From an uncultured Devosia sp. (GTDB taxonomy: Bacteria > Pseudomonadota > Alphaproteobacteria > Rhizobiales > Devosiaceae), in NCBI RefSeq assembly GCF_946479885.1, contig NZ_CAMLHM010000010.1, forward strand, positions 20,375-84,374: a stretch of DNA of 64,000 nucleotides, read 5' to 3'. Below the pieces are notes generated by a model, which was given only the letters and a program-made list of their open reading frames with translations, was not told the DNA's origin and did no database searches. Positions 7,990 through 16,912 of this stretch are shown piece by piece; position 1 is the first letter of the stretch; the number at the start of each line of letters is the position of its first letter. Made by a program: the position numbers and the translations under genes.

Positions 7990-9654
7990 ATGACGGCGAC
8001 CATCGATACGGCCTCGCCCCTGGACCTGGCGCTCTCGGTGCGCGATCTCACCATCAGCCTGCCTGAAGGCATGGAACGCGCCCACGCGGTCGAAAAGCTG
8101 TCCTTCGATCTGAAACGTGGCCAGATCCTGTGTATCATCGGGGAGTCCGGTTCGGGCAAATCGGTGACGGCTAATGCCATCATGGGTCTGCTGCCCAGGG
8201 TCATCCCCGTCACCGGCGGCGCCATCGAGCTCGAAGGCAGCAACATACTGGGACTCCCGGCCGCCGAGCTGCGCAGCATGCGTGGTCGCATCGTCTCCAT
8301 GATTTTCCAGGACCCTCTCTCAGCGCTCAATCCCTTGATGACCGTGGGTGAGCAGATCACCGAAATCATGGCGGCGCACGGCGTGGGCACGCCGGACACA
8401 CGACGAAGCCGCGCGATCGAGCTCCTGGCGGAAGTGGGCCTGCCTGATCCTCCCCTGATGTTTCTACAGTATCCGTTCCGGCTGTCGGGTGGTCAGCGCC
8501 AGCGCGTAATGATCGCCATGGCTCTGGTACTCGAGCCCACCATCCTGATCGCCGACGAGCCCACGACGGCGCTCGATGTAACGACCCAGGCGCAGATCCT
8601 GCAGCTGATCCGTGACATTCAGCGCCGCAAGGGCATGAGCGTCATGTTTATCACCCACGATTTCGGCGTGGTCGCCGAGATCGCCGATAGCGTGGTGGTG
8701 ATGGAGAAGGGTCGCATCGTCGAGCAGGGGACGAGCGACCAGGTACTCAAGGCGCCGACGCATCCCTATACCCAGCGTCTCATCGCGGCCGTGCCGCGCC
8801 TTGCCGCCACCGATCGTACGCCGCTGAACTCCGATACGACCGAGCCGATCCTCAAGGTCGAGGGACTGGTCAAGACCTATCGCAGTGGCAGCGCCCTGTT
8901 CCGTACGCGGCGCATCGTGCCGGCGGTCAATGACGTTTCGTTCACTCTTATGCCCGGCCGGACCCTGGGTGTTGTCGGCGAAAGCGGCTCGGGCAAGTCG
9001 TCGCTGGGGCGACTGCTGATCAAGCTGATGGATAGCGACAGTGGACAGGTCCTGTTCGAGGGGCGCGACATTGCCCGTCTCTCCGAGGGTGAATTCCGGC
9101 CCCTGCGCCCGGCCATCCAGATGATTTTCCAGGACCCTTTCGCGTCCCTCAACCCCCGCTCGACCATCGGCCACATCCTGACGGTCGGACCGGTGGCGCA
9201 TGGTACGCGTTATGCCCAGGCGGCCGAGGAAGCACGAGCCCTGCTCGCCCATGTCGGGCTCGATGCCGGCGCCTTCGATCGCTATCCCCATGAATTTTCT
9301 GGCGGGCAACGCCAGCGTGTCGGCATCGCACGGGCCCTGATGTTCAAGCCAAAACTATTGATCGCAGATGAGGCCGTTTCGGCGCTCGACGTCTCCATCC
9401 AGGCACAAATTCTTAAGCTCCTGGATCAGATTCAGCGTGAAACCGGAGTCTCGATGGTCTTCATCACCCACGACCTGCGTATTGCGAGCCAGATCTGCGA
9501 CGAGATCGCCGTGATGCAGAAGGGGCGGATCGTCGAGCACGGACCGCCATCTCAAATCTTCCTAAATCCGCAGTCGGCCTACACGCGAGAGCTGGTGGCC
9601 GCGATTCCAGGAGAGCGACCGGCGAATGCCCGCCCGGCCGCAGTCAATTCGTAG
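7990..9654 (+). CDS. Dipeptide/oligopeptide ABC importer, fused dual ATPase (DppD-DppF type)
   Basis: 554 residues containing two complete ABC ATPase domains. Walker A GESGSGKS occurs at ~51-58 and again near ~332; signature segments are LSGGQRQRV (~165) and FSGGQRQRV (~437). Walker B motifs are [11 protein letters not shown] and [11 protein letters not shown], with H-loops ITHDFG and ITHDLR. Each half ends with the oligopeptide-type tail ([13 protein letters not shown]; the last is [13 protein letters not shown]). Single-chain dual ATPases occur in GsiA/YejF-type importers. ATG at 7990 follows GGGAG and matches family starts. It is the first gene of the operon ATPase - binding protein - permease - permease. 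Confidence 0.92.
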   Translation: MTATIDTASPLDLALSVRDLTISLPEGMERAHAVEKLSFDLKRGQILCIIGESGSGKSVTANAIMGLLPRVIPVTGGAIELEGSNILGLPAAELRSMRGRIVSMIFQDPLSALNPLMTVGEQITEIMAAHGVGTPDTRRSRAIELLAEVGLPDPPLMFLQYPFRLSGGQRQRVMIAMALVLEPTILIADEPTTALDVTTQAQILQLIRDIQRRKGMSVMFITHDFGVVAEIADSVVVMEKGRIVEQGTSDQVLKAPTHPYTQRLIAAVPRLAATDRTPLNSDTTEPILKVEGLVKTYRSGSALFRTRRIVPAVNDVSFTLMPGRTLGVVGESGSGKSSLGRLLIKLMDSDSGQVLFEGRDIARLSEGEFRPLRPAIQMIFQDPFASLNPRSTIGHILTVGPVAHGTRYAQAAEEARALLAHVGLDAGAFDRYPHEFSGGQRQRVGIARALMFKPKLLIADEAVSALDVSIQAQILKLLDQIQRETGVSMVFITHDLRIASQICDEIAVMQKGRIVEHGPPSQIFLNPQSAYTRELVAAIPGERPANARPAAVNS

Positions 9655-9693
9655 GGCAGTGGCGCTATCGCCACGAGGGAGGAGACCTCAATC

Positions 9694-11361
9694 ATGACCA
9701 AGAATTCAACGACATCCAGCTTTACGCGCCGCGACGCCTTGCGCCTGATGGGTCTGGGAGGCGTCGCCAGCCTCGTTGCCCCGAACCTGCTGGGCGCGCC
9801 GGCCTTCGGCCAGACACCGCCTGCTGCTCCGACCGGCCGCGTCATCGTCGGCCTATCGCAGGAACCGACCGTGTTCCACCCGCTGATGGCCAAGATCGAG
9901 ACGGATGACGGCGTCCATTTCTCGATGTTCGACGCCCTGTTCCGCATTGATCCGCAGGGCGCCATTCAGCCTAACCTCGCCACCGAGACGCCAACTCTTG
10001 AGAATGGTGGTATCTCGGCCGATGGCCTCAGCTGGCGCGTTAACCTTCGCGACGATGTCAAATGGCATGACGGCACGCCGTTCACCGCCGAAGACGTCAA
10101 GTACACACTCGAACTCATCGTCAATCCGAACTTCCGCGCCTGGCGGACGACCGGTCACGCGTTGGTTCGCGACATCACGGTGGTTTCCCCCACAGAAATC
10201 ACCTGGCGGATGGAACAGGCCTTCGCACCCTACCTGTCCTTCCTCACCGAAACCTTCATCGTTCCCAAGCACATTCTCGAGGCCCAGGCCGACCCCAACG
10301 AGGGTCCGTTCAACCAGGCGCCGATCGGCACCGGTGCGTTCAAGTGGGGCCAGCGCGTCGCAGGCGATCACCTCGAGCTGGTCGCCAATGCCGAATACTT
10401 CGGGGAAGGCCCATATATCGAGCAGCTGGTCTTCAAGTATATCCCCGACCTTACGGTGTTCTATACCCAGTTCAAGAGCGGCGATGTCGACATGACCGGC
10501 CAGGTATACATCACTCCCGATCATTACGAGGAAGCCAGCAAGCTGGCGGACCGCGTTGTTACGCTCGTGCCCAGGTCCTCGGTCGAGTCGTTCTACCTCA
10601 ACGTCGACCGCCCGCAGTTCAAGGATCTGGCTGTACGCCAGGCGCTCTATGCCGCGATCGACCGCCGGAGCATCATTGAAGGACTGTACTACGGCGTGCC
10701 GAAGCCGACCGAGACCTTCATGCCGCAGCAGTCGTTCTTCTACAATCCTGGCCTGCCGCCCCAGGAGTTCAACCTTGATCGCGCCAAGCAGCTTCTGGAC
10801 GAGGCCGGCTGGGTGCCGGGTGGAGATGGCATCCGCGCCAAGGATGGCGTGCGCCTGTCCTTCGCCAATTCGACGACATCAGGCGATCCGCTGCGCGAGC
10901 AAGTGCAGCAGTTCCTGCAGCAGACCTTTGCCGAGATCGGCGTCGAGATGACCATCTCGAACCTGCCCGGCGCCGTCATGTGGGGCGATTTCTGGCAGAA
11001 GTCGGAGTTCGACTCCGTCATCGTGGGCAGCACCTACATCATCGGCGCCGACCCCGACGTTACCAACCGCCTTCATTCGGGTTCCATCGTCGCCAAGGGC
11101 GGCCGTGGCTCCAACAACGCCCAGTATGTCAACGCCGAGGTCGACAAGCTGCTCGAAGAGGGCACCCGCACCTTCGATCCCGAGGCACGTCGCGCGATCT
11201 ACTTCAAGGTGCAGGAAATGGTCCGCGCGGACCTGCCCTTCCTGCCGCTGTTCCAGAACGTCGCCGTCCAGGGATTCAAGAAGGGCATTCAGGGCTACGT
11301 GCCGAACGGAAATACCCGCACCGAATCCTGGAATGCCGCGGCTTGGTACTGGGAGGCCTGA
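9694..11361 (+). CDS. Peptide ABC importer substrate-binding protein (SBP family 5), Tat-like signal
   Basis: 555 residues of the DppA/OppA family. The N-terminus carries SFTRRDALRLMGLGGVASL, a twin-arginine-type signal, cleaved probably after the AFG region near residue 38. Family-5 landmarks follow: WRVNLRDDVKWHDGTPFTAEDVKYT (split here as WHDGTPFTAEDV at ~128) and FYLNVDRPQF..LAVRQALYAAIDR (~300-325). The protein would bind oligopeptides or related solutes in the periplasm and deliver them to the permeases at 11,428 and 12,402. It follows the ATPase by 39 bp with a GGAGGAG-type ribosome site. The ligand cannot be predicted reliably from family 5 membership. Confidence 0.9.
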   Translation: MTKNSTTSSFTRRDALRLMGLGGVASLVAPNLLGAPAFGQTPPAAPTGRVIVGLSQEPTVFHPLMAKIETDDGVHFSMFDALFRIDPQGAIQPNLATETPTLENGGISADGLSWRVNLRDDVKWHDGTPFTAEDVKYTLELIVNPNFRAWRTTGHALVRDITVVSPTEITWRMEQAFAPYLSFLTETFIVPKHILEAQADPNEGPFNQAPIGTGAFKWGQRVAGDHLELVANAEYFGEGPYIEQLVFKYIPDLTVFYTQFKSGDVDMTGQVYITPDHYEEASKLADRVVTLVPRSSVESFYLNVDRPQFKDLAVRQALYAAIDRRSIIEGLYYGVPKPTETFMPQQSFFYNPGLPPQEFNLDRAKQLLDEAGWVPGGDGIRAKDGVRLSFANSTTSGDPLREQVQQFLQQTFAEIGVEMTISNLPGAVMWGDFWQKSEFDSVIVGSTYIIGADPDVTNRLHSGSIVAKGGRGSNNAQYVNAEVDKLLEEGTRTFDPEARRAIYFKVQEMVRADLPFLPLFQNVAVQGFKKGIQGYVPNGNTRTESWNAAAWYWEA

Positions 11362-11368
11362 TGCAATC

Positions 11369-11392
11369 GCCGCCGCCCTTCGGGGCGGCGGC
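11369..11392 (+). terminator. Intercistronic stem-loop after the binding-protein gene
   Basis: Perfect 10-bp GC stem GCCGCCGCCC / GGGCGGCGGC closed by a TTCG tetraloop, starting 8 bases after the binding-protein stop. There is no T-run, so it more likely stabilises the upstream mRNA or attenuates the permeases, as is usual for binding-protein genes inside importer operons. Confidence 0.6.
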
Positions 11393-11427
11393 AGACTCCC
11401 ACGCCGCAGGGTACAATGGAGGGCCGC

Positions 11428-12378
11428 ATGCGCAGCTTCCTGATCAATCGACTGTTGCAAAGCGTCGTGCTGCTGGTGATGGTTTCCATCATCGGGTTCG
11501 TCATTCTGAACCTCATCCCCGGGGGACCTCTCGCCCAGTACGGCTTGGATCCGGGTATGACCCAGGACGACATGGACCGGATTGCCGAGCAGCTCGGTCT
11601 TAACCGCCCGCTCTGGATTCAGTATTTCGACTGGGCCTGGCGGCTCCTGCAGGGCGACTGGGGCACGTCATTCCGCGATGGTACGTCGGTGCTGTCGGTC
11701 ATCGGCCGGCACATCTTCGCCACCCTGCTTCTGATGGGAAGCTCGACCGCCATCGCCATGGCCGTCGGCACTTGGATCGGCGTCCGGGGCGCCACCCGCC
11801 GGTACTCGGCCTTCGACTATGTGGCAACCGTTGGGGCCATGGTGGCGCTGTCCATCCCGACGTTCTGGTTTGGCCTCATCGGCATCTATGTCTTTTCGCT
11901 GCAGTTGGACTGGCTGCCCGCCGGCAACATGTACACGATCGGCGATGGCTCGGCCCTGAACTATCTGCATCACCTGATCCTGCCCAGCATCGTACTGGCT
12001 CTCGTCCATATCGCCATCTGGAGCCGCTATATGCGGTCGGCGACACTGGACGCAATCAGTCAGGATTTCGTGAAGACCGCCCGCGCCAAGGGCCTGAGCG
12101 AACGTCGCGTCATCCTCAAGCACGTGGTCGGCAATGCACTCCTGCCGATGATCACCCTAGCGGGCGTACAGCTTCCTAGCATTCTGACCGGGGCGCTAGT
12201 GACCGAGACCGTGTTCACCTGGCCCGGCATGGGGCGCTTGTTCCTCGATAGCCTCGGCTATAGCGACTACCCGGTCGTGATGGGATTGCTGATGTTCTCG
12301 GCCTTCATCGTCATTCTCGGCAACCTCATCGCGGACGTGCTTGTCGCAATCGTCGACCCGCGCATCCGTCTGGCTTGA
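11428..12378 (+). CDS. Peptide ABC importer permease (DppB-like)
   Basis: 316 residues with about six membrane segments. It begins MRSFLINRLLQSVVLLVMVS, the typical first helix of DppB/OppB, and contains GTSFRDGTSV plus the EAA-type loop ARAKGLSERRVILKHVVGNA (~220). ATG at 11428 is preferred to 11416 because GGAGGG lies between them as ribosome site. It partners the permease at 12,402, separated by 23 bp, and the dual ATPase at 7,990. Confidence 0.9.
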   Translation: MRSFLINRLLQSVVLLVMVSIIGFVILNLIPGGPLAQYGLDPGMTQDDMDRIAEQLGLNRPLWIQYFDWAWRLLQGDWGTSFRDGTSVLSVIGRHIFATLLLMGSSTAIAMAVGTWIGVRGATRRYSAFDYVATVGAMVALSIPTFWFGLIGIYVFSLQLDWLPAGNMYTIGDGSALNYLHHLILPSIVLALVHIAIWSRYMRSATLDAISQDFVKTARAKGLSERRVILKHVVGNALLPMITLAGVQLPSILTGALVTETVFTWPGMGRLFLDSLGYSDYPVVMGLLMFSAFIVILGNLIADVLVAIVDPRIRLA

Positions 12379-12401
12379 ACGCTCATCAGGAGACAGCCAT
12401 C

Positions 12402-13280
12402 ATGACCACCATCGCTCACTCCACGGCGACTCCCCACTGGTGGCGCAGCCGTGCGGCTCGTCGTTTCATGAGCCATCACCTGGCCCTGCTGGGGCTGGTC
12501 TTGATCACCTGCCTGGTGCTGGCCTGCGCCTTCGCGCCCTACCTGCTGCCCTATGACTCGCTCTACATCGACCTGCGGGCGCGCTTCGCGCCACCTCTCA
12601 CGGGCGGCCACATCTTCGGCACGGACCCCCTGGGTCGCGACGTGGCGGCGCGGCTGTTCGAGGCGGGACGCATATCGCTCCTGGTCGGTTTCTTTGCCAT
12701 GCTGCTGTCGACCTTCGTCGGCACGATCGTGGGCGTCGTCGCCGGCTATCGGGGCGGCTGGGTCGGCGCGACGCTGATGCGCGTGGTCGACGGGTTCCTC
12801 TCCTTTCCATCCATTTTCCTGCTCCTGGCGCTGGCCGCCGCCCTGCGGCCCAGCCCACTGATGGTCACCGTCATCATCGCCGTAACCAGCTGGATGCAGG
12901 TGGCTCGTATCGTCGAAGCAGAGGTCCGCTCGTTGCGCGAACGCGAATTCGTTCTGGCCGGGCGCATGCTGGGCCTCAGCGGAACGCATCTGATGTTCCG
13001 CGAAATCCTGCCCAATGCGATCGGGCCGATCATTGTGACGGCGACCTTGACTGTCGCCCACGCCATTCTGCTCGAGGCTTATATCAGCTTCCTGGGCTAT
13101 GGCATCCAGCCGCCGCTGCCCAGCTGGGGCAACATGCTCCAGGGCGCTCAGCAATACCTGGAAAACGCGCCCTGGCTGGCCATCATTCCTGGCGCCATGA
13201 TCACGATCGCGGTGACCAGCTTCAACTTCATCGGTGATGGCTTGCGTGATGCGCTGGACGTGCGCGGCGATCAAATCTGA
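12402..13280 (+). CDS. Peptide ABC importer permease (DppC-like)
   Basis: 292 residues. The N-terminal first helix is followed by HIFGTDPLGRDVAARLF (~70), the signature of DppC/OppC, and an EAA loop around GRMLGLSGTHLMFREILPNA (~190). It ends with FNFIGDGLRDALDVR, typical for the family. ATG at 12402 has AGGAGA upstream; the earlier TTG at 12375 overlapping the previous stop is unnecessary. Last gene of the importer operon; the tdh remnant starts 16 bp later. Confidence 0.9.
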   Translation: MTTIAHSTATPHWWRSRAARRFMSHHLALLGLVLITCLVLACAFAPYLLPYDSLYIDLRARFAPPLTGGHIFGTDPLGRDVAARLFEAGRISLLVGFFAMLLSTFVGTIVGVVAGYRGGWVGATLMRVVDGFLSFPSIFLLLALAAALRPSPLMVTVIIAVTSWMQVARIVEAEVRSLREREFVLAGRMLGLSGTHLMFREILPNAIGPIIVTATLTVAHAILLEAYISFLGYGIQPPLPSWGNMLQGAQQYLENAPWLAIIPGAMITIAVTSFNFIGDGLRDALDVRGDQI

Positions 13281-13295
13281 TCGCCGCGGCCGGGC

Positions 13296-13616
13296 ATGGA
13301 GCTCGCCCGCCCGGCCAACAGGCTCATGGGCCTCCTGGAGAGGTCCCACGGACTTCGACCCGGCAAGACCGCTATCCTCGGCATTGCGGCGACGGGTTTC
13401 GAGATCGACTGGAACAAGGTCATCTTCAAGATGCTGACGCTCAAGGGCATCTATGGGCGCGAGATGTTCGAGACCTGGTACAAGATGATCGCCCTGGTCC
13501 AGGGGCCGCCAAACGTTTCCAGCCTCATCACCCATCGCATCGGCATCGACGACTACCAATCCGGCTTCGAGGCCATGCGCAACGGCCAGGCGGCCAAGGT
13601 GGTGATGGACTGGTAG
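13296..13616 (+). pseudogene. tdh: 3' fragment of L-threonine 3-dehydrogenase
   Basis: The frame encodes about 100 residues ending in [19 protein letters not shown], then [18 protein letters not shown] and AAKVVMDW. This is the C-terminal quarter of L-threonine 3-dehydrogenase (Tdh, about 340 residues; zinc-dependent MDR family). The zinc-binding and most of the NAD-binding parts are absent and no upstream sequence supplies them. The first residues (13296-13370) fit the family only loosely, so the break lies near there. The fragment is well preserved, implying a recent deletion or rearrangement downstream of the peptide importer. A functional product is very unlikely. Confidence 0.82.
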
Positions 13617-13686
13617 TCGGGCGGCCCAAAGGAACTTCCGGGCGACCGGCGGTGATCTGCCGACCGGAGGCTGCCATATCCCTTGG

Positions 13687-14625
13687 TCAGCCCTGTTGGC
13701 TTTTGGTGCGGATCAGGGCGTCGGCCATGAACAGATCCTGAAGGGAAATTCCCGAACTGTCGAAGACCGTGATCCCCGCCTCACTTCGCCGCCCCGGGGC
13801 CCGTCCCTCGATGACGTCACCGATGGGCGTCACCGTGAGAGTACCAGCCTCGATCGCTTTGCGTGCATGCTGGAAATCACCGATCTGGATGGACTGCGAA
13901 AGCAGGTCGCAGAACAAGCACGCCCGAGGATAGAGGTCCGCGGGGAGTTCCTGCTTGCCGGGTGCGTCGGACCCCATGCTCACGACATGCGTGCCCGGAC
14001 GAACCCAGGCGGCCTCGAATAGGGGTTCGCGCGACTGCGTCGCTGTCACGACAATATCAGCGGCGCGCACCGCCTCCTCGGGCGAAGCTATGTGCGCGTC
14101 GAGGCCGCTCTGGCGGATCTGCGTGACAAAGGCATCGCGACGCTCCGAGGGGCGGGATACGACCAGCACCTGCTCGATCGGACGAACCCTGGCCAAGGCC
14201 GCAACCTCATAGCCGGCCTGATTGCCCGCCCCGAAAATAGTTAGCACCTTCGAATTCTGTCGCGACAGCAAATCGGTCGCGACGGCATCTGCGGCCGCGG
14301 TCCTAAAGGCATTGACCTTGCCCGCTTCGATGACGGCCCGGAGGCGCCCGGTGCGCTGGTCAAGCAGCACGATGGTGGAATTGTGCCGCGGCAGACCGAT
14401 CGCCGGGTTGCCGGACCAGAATGAGCCGACCTTGACGCCGGTCAGGTCGGTCGACCAGCCCGACTTTACGGAAAAGGTATTGGTCGGCTCGCTGGAGCGT
14501 CCGAGAACGGCCGGAAAGACGCCGCTCAGCTTGGATGCGGCCGCTGCGAGAGCCTGCCGTACCGCCTCGAAGGCCAGCTCATGCGTCACCAGTGCCGCAG
14601 AGTCGTCTTCGCTCACATAAATCAT
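13687..14625 (-). CDS. Ornithine cyclodeaminase / mu-crystallin family protein
   Basis: 312 residues with the family's single Rossmann fold: LTIFGAGNQAGYEVAAL at ~130 is the NAD(P) motif, preceded by VNAFRTAAADAVATDLL (~108). Family members include ornithine cyclodeaminase, lysine cyclodeaminase, 1-pyrroline-2-carboxylate / ketimine reductases and EutC, so the reaction involves an imino or amino acid. The start is ATG at 14625 with GGAGAAG just upstream; the extended frame to 14868 lacks similarity. It is divergent from the GNAT gene at 14,825 and near the D-amino-acid lyase, suggesting amino-acid or imino-acid catabolism. The precise substrate cannot be assigned. Confidence 0.85.
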   Translation of the reverse strand: MIYVSEDDSAALVTHELAFEAVRQALAAAASKLSGVFPAVLGRSSEPTNTFSVKSGWSTDLTGVKVGSFWSGNPAIGLPRHNSTIVLLDQRTGRLRAVIEAGKVNAFRTAAADAVATDLLSRQNSKVLTIFGAGNQAGYEVAALARVRPIEQVLVVSRPSERRDAFVTQIRQSGLDAHIASPEEAVRAADIVVTATQSREPLFEAAWVRPGTHVVSMGSDAPGKQELPADLYPRACLFCDLLSQSIQIGDFQHARKAIEAGTLTVTPIGDVIEGRAPGRRSEAGITVFDSSGISLQDLFMADALIRTKSQQG

Positions 14626-14824
14626 CGGCTTCTCCGGCCTGGAACGCCGCAAGCTACGGGCTGGGGCGGAGCGTATCTTTGGCCGGAGTCTGCCGCCCGT
14701 TGTGCTGATTAGGGCGGCCAAAACGAATGATCCCTCTGACTTGGCGAGGGCAAACAGCAGGGGCGCCTGCGCCAGGCGTGGCACCTTATGTCCGACTTCA
14801 ACCGAAGCCGGATCGTGCTGGACC

Positions 14825-15685
14825 ATGACCATAGAGAGCGCACATGCTGTCGCCCGCATCGAACTCAAGCGGTTCGAACCTGTCCACCTGGCTGGCGCCC
14901 TGCAGCTGTCGCAGGAGATGGGGTGGCCCTACCGCCTGGAGGACTGGGGCGTTGCAGCCCAGCTTGGCCAAGGCCTGGCGCTTGTGCGCGCGGACGAGGT
15001 AATCGGCACGGCCATGTCGTGGCCATACGGAGATGACTTCGCTTCGGTCGGCATGATCATCGTCACGGCGTCGGCGCAGGGTGGCGGTAACGGCTCACGT
15101 CTCTTTGACGGTCTGCTGGCGGCGCTCGCTGGCCGGAGCATCCTGCTCAATTCCACCGACGAAGGGCTGGCGCTCTACCAGCGACGCGGATTTGTACCTT
15201 GGGGCCGCGTGCATCAGCATCAAGGTGTGCCAACCGTATCCTTCGAGCGCAATAAGCGGGACCACATCCGCCCGGCAGCAGCCGCGGACCTGCCGGCAAT
15301 CCAGGCATTCGATCAACGCGCCACCGGCCTCTTCCGGCCGTCCATGGTGGCCGCGCTCTGCGGGGCAGGACATACCCTGCTCCTGGAGCGCGCCGGCCGC
15401 CTTGGCGGCTATGTCATCGCTCGGAAGTTCGGGCGTGGACACGTCATCGGCCCCTGCGCTGCAGAGAACGCGGAGGATGCTTGTCTTCTGATTGAGGCCC
15501 AGTTGGCCGCCCTGCCGGGCGAATTCGTGCGCATCGACGTCTATGAAAAGGACGAACTGAGTAGCTGGCTTGAAGAAATCGGACTGAAGCAGGTCAGCCA
15601 GGCCGTCGCGATGGTCAAGGGCCGGCTCCCTGAACCCGATGGTCCGGCCACCATGTTCGCCCTTGCAAATCAATCTTTCGGCTAG
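14825..15685 (+). CDS. Double-GNAT N-acetyltransferase (paralogue of the gene at 1,738)
   Basis: 286 residues with the same two-half GNAT layout as the protein at 1,738-2,616. It has a GWPYRLEDWG segment near the N-terminus, GTAMSWPYGDDFASVGMI, an acetyl-CoA loop around SAQGGGNGSRLF (~88), LLNSTDEGLALYQRRGF, and in the C-terminal half GRLGGYVIARKFGRGHVIGP. The acceptor is unknown. ATG at 14825 aligns with the paralogue; the GTG-initiated extension from 14702 does not. It precedes the D-amino-acid lyase by 19 bp and the aldehyde dehydrogenase follows, so the three probably form one operon. Confidence 0.8.
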   Translation: MTIESAHAVARIELKRFEPVHLAGALQLSQEMGWPYRLEDWGVAAQLGQGLALVRADEVIGTAMSWPYGDDFASVGMIIVTASAQGGGNGSRLFDGLLAALAGRSILLNSTDEGLALYQRRGFVPWGRVHQHQGVPTVSFERNKRDHIRPAAAADLPAIQAFDQRATGLFRPSMVAALCGAGHTLLLERAGRLGGYVIARKFGRGHVIGPCAAENAEDACLLIEAQLAALPGEFVRIDVYEKDELSSWLEEIGLKQVSQAVAMVKGRLPEPDGPATMFALANQSFG

Positions 15686-15704
15686 TGACGAGGGTCGCCC
15701 AATC

Positions 15705-16874
15705 ATGCAAACCGCAGCAAAGCCAAGCCCGTCGCCGCAGTCGATTCACGAGCTTGTCACGCCATCGCTTCTCCTCGACCGTGGCCGGCTCGAGCGCAAT
15801 GTCGCTCGGCTGGCCGATCGCGCTCGGCAGTTGGGCGTGATTCTGCGCCCGCACATGAAGACCGCAAAGAGCATCGACGTGGCGCGGCACGTCTTTCCGG
15901 CCGGTCCGGGTCCCATCACCGTGTCGACGATTGCCGAGGCCGAGTATTTCGCCAGCCACGGCTATCGCGACATGACCTATGCCGTGGGCCTGTCGCCGGC
16001 CTCGGCCCTGCGCGCCATGGAGCTTTGCCGCCGCACCGGTGCCGAGGTCAAGGTGCTGCTCGACACGGTGGAGCAGGCCGACGCGTTGGCCCAGGTTCGC
16101 GAGGCCACCGGGATCATCCCTTCGGTGCTCATCGAACTGGACGTCGACGATCACCGCGGCGGCCTAAAGCCGGACGACCCAAGGCTCATTGAAGTGGCCC
16201 GGCGCGTCGTCACCGCGGGTGCCAATCTCGTCGGCGTCCTGGCGCATGCCGGGGAATCCTATGCCCTAAATGCGCCCGAAGCCCTGATTGCCGCCGCCGA
16301 GAGCGAGCGGGTGGCCACGGTTCGTGCCGCAGAACTCTTGCGAGCGCGGGGTCACGCCTGTCCGATCGTCAGCCTGGGCTCCACCCCAACCGCGCACTTT
16401 GCGCGGAACCTCGAGGGTGTCACCGAGCTTCGCGCCGGAGTCTATATGTTCTTCGATCTCGTCCAGCATGGCGTTGGAGTCTGCAGCAAGGACGACATCG
16501 CCATCTCTGTGCTCGCCTCCGTCATCGGTGCCAAACCCGAGAAGGGCTGGATCCTGGTCGATGCCGGATGGATGGCGCTGTCGCGCGATCGCGGAACGGC
16601 AAGCCAGCGCGTCGACCAGGGCTACGGCGTGGTCTGCGACGAAACCGGGCGTGTTCTGGATGACGTGATTGTCTCGCAGGCCAGCCAGGAGCACGGCATC
16701 CTGTCCATCCGTCCGGGTTCGGGCAAGACCATGCCGCACCTGCCGGTTGGTTCTCGCGTCCGCATCCTGCCCAATCACGCCTGCGCCATGGCCGCCCAGC
16801 ACGAATTCTACAGCGTCGTCGATGGCGAGGACGCCAGCATAGAGGCGCGCTGGGACCGCATTCGCGGCTGGTGA
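15705..16874 (+). CDS. DSD1-family PLP enzyme (D-serine dehydratase / D-threonine aldolase fold)
   Basis: 389 residues: an alanine-racemase-like TIM barrel followed by the DSD1 C-terminal domain. The PLP lysine is expected in RPHMKTAKS (Lys ~52). A PLP-phosphate loop HAGESY lies near 185, and a metal site of His-Ala-Cys type is at ~358-360 (PNHACAMAAQ). The His-x-Cys pair resembles D-serine or D-threo-3-hydroxyaspartate dehydratases; characterised D-threonine aldolases, as I recall, use His-x-Asp. Substrates are therefore D-beta-hydroxy amino acids. ATG at 15705 starts 19 bp after the GNAT gene, and the aldehyde dehydrogenase follows. If it is an aldolase, the product acetaldehyde would feed that dehydrogenase. 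Confidence 0.84.
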   Translation: MQTAAKPSPSPQSIHELVTPSLLLDRGRLERNVARLADRARQLGVILRPHMKTAKSIDVARHVFPAGPGPITVSTIAEAEYFASHGYRDMTYAVGLSPASALRAMELCRRTGAEVKVLLDTVEQADALAQVREATGIIPSVLIELDVDDHRGGLKPDDPRLIEVARRVVTAGANLVGVLAHAGESYALNAPEALIAAAESERVATVRAAELLRARGHACPIVSLGSTPTAHFARNLEGVTELRAGVYMFFDLVQHGVGVCSKDDIAISVLASVIGAKPEKGWILVDAGWMALSRDRGTASQRVDQGYGVVCDETGRVLDDVIVSQASQEHGILSIRPGSGKTMPHLPVGSRVRILPNHACAMAAQHEFYSVVDGEDASIEARWDRIRGW

Positions 16875-16912
16875 AACGGTGCCCCTTGCAGCATGAAGGA
16901 TCTGGTCCAGTG

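Noticed and set aside
12267..13559. Long minus-strand open frame (430 codons) opposite the DppC-like permease and tdh fragment
   Set aside because: It mirrors codon structure of the plus-strand genes, is low-complexity His/Asp/Arg-rich and shows no family motif.
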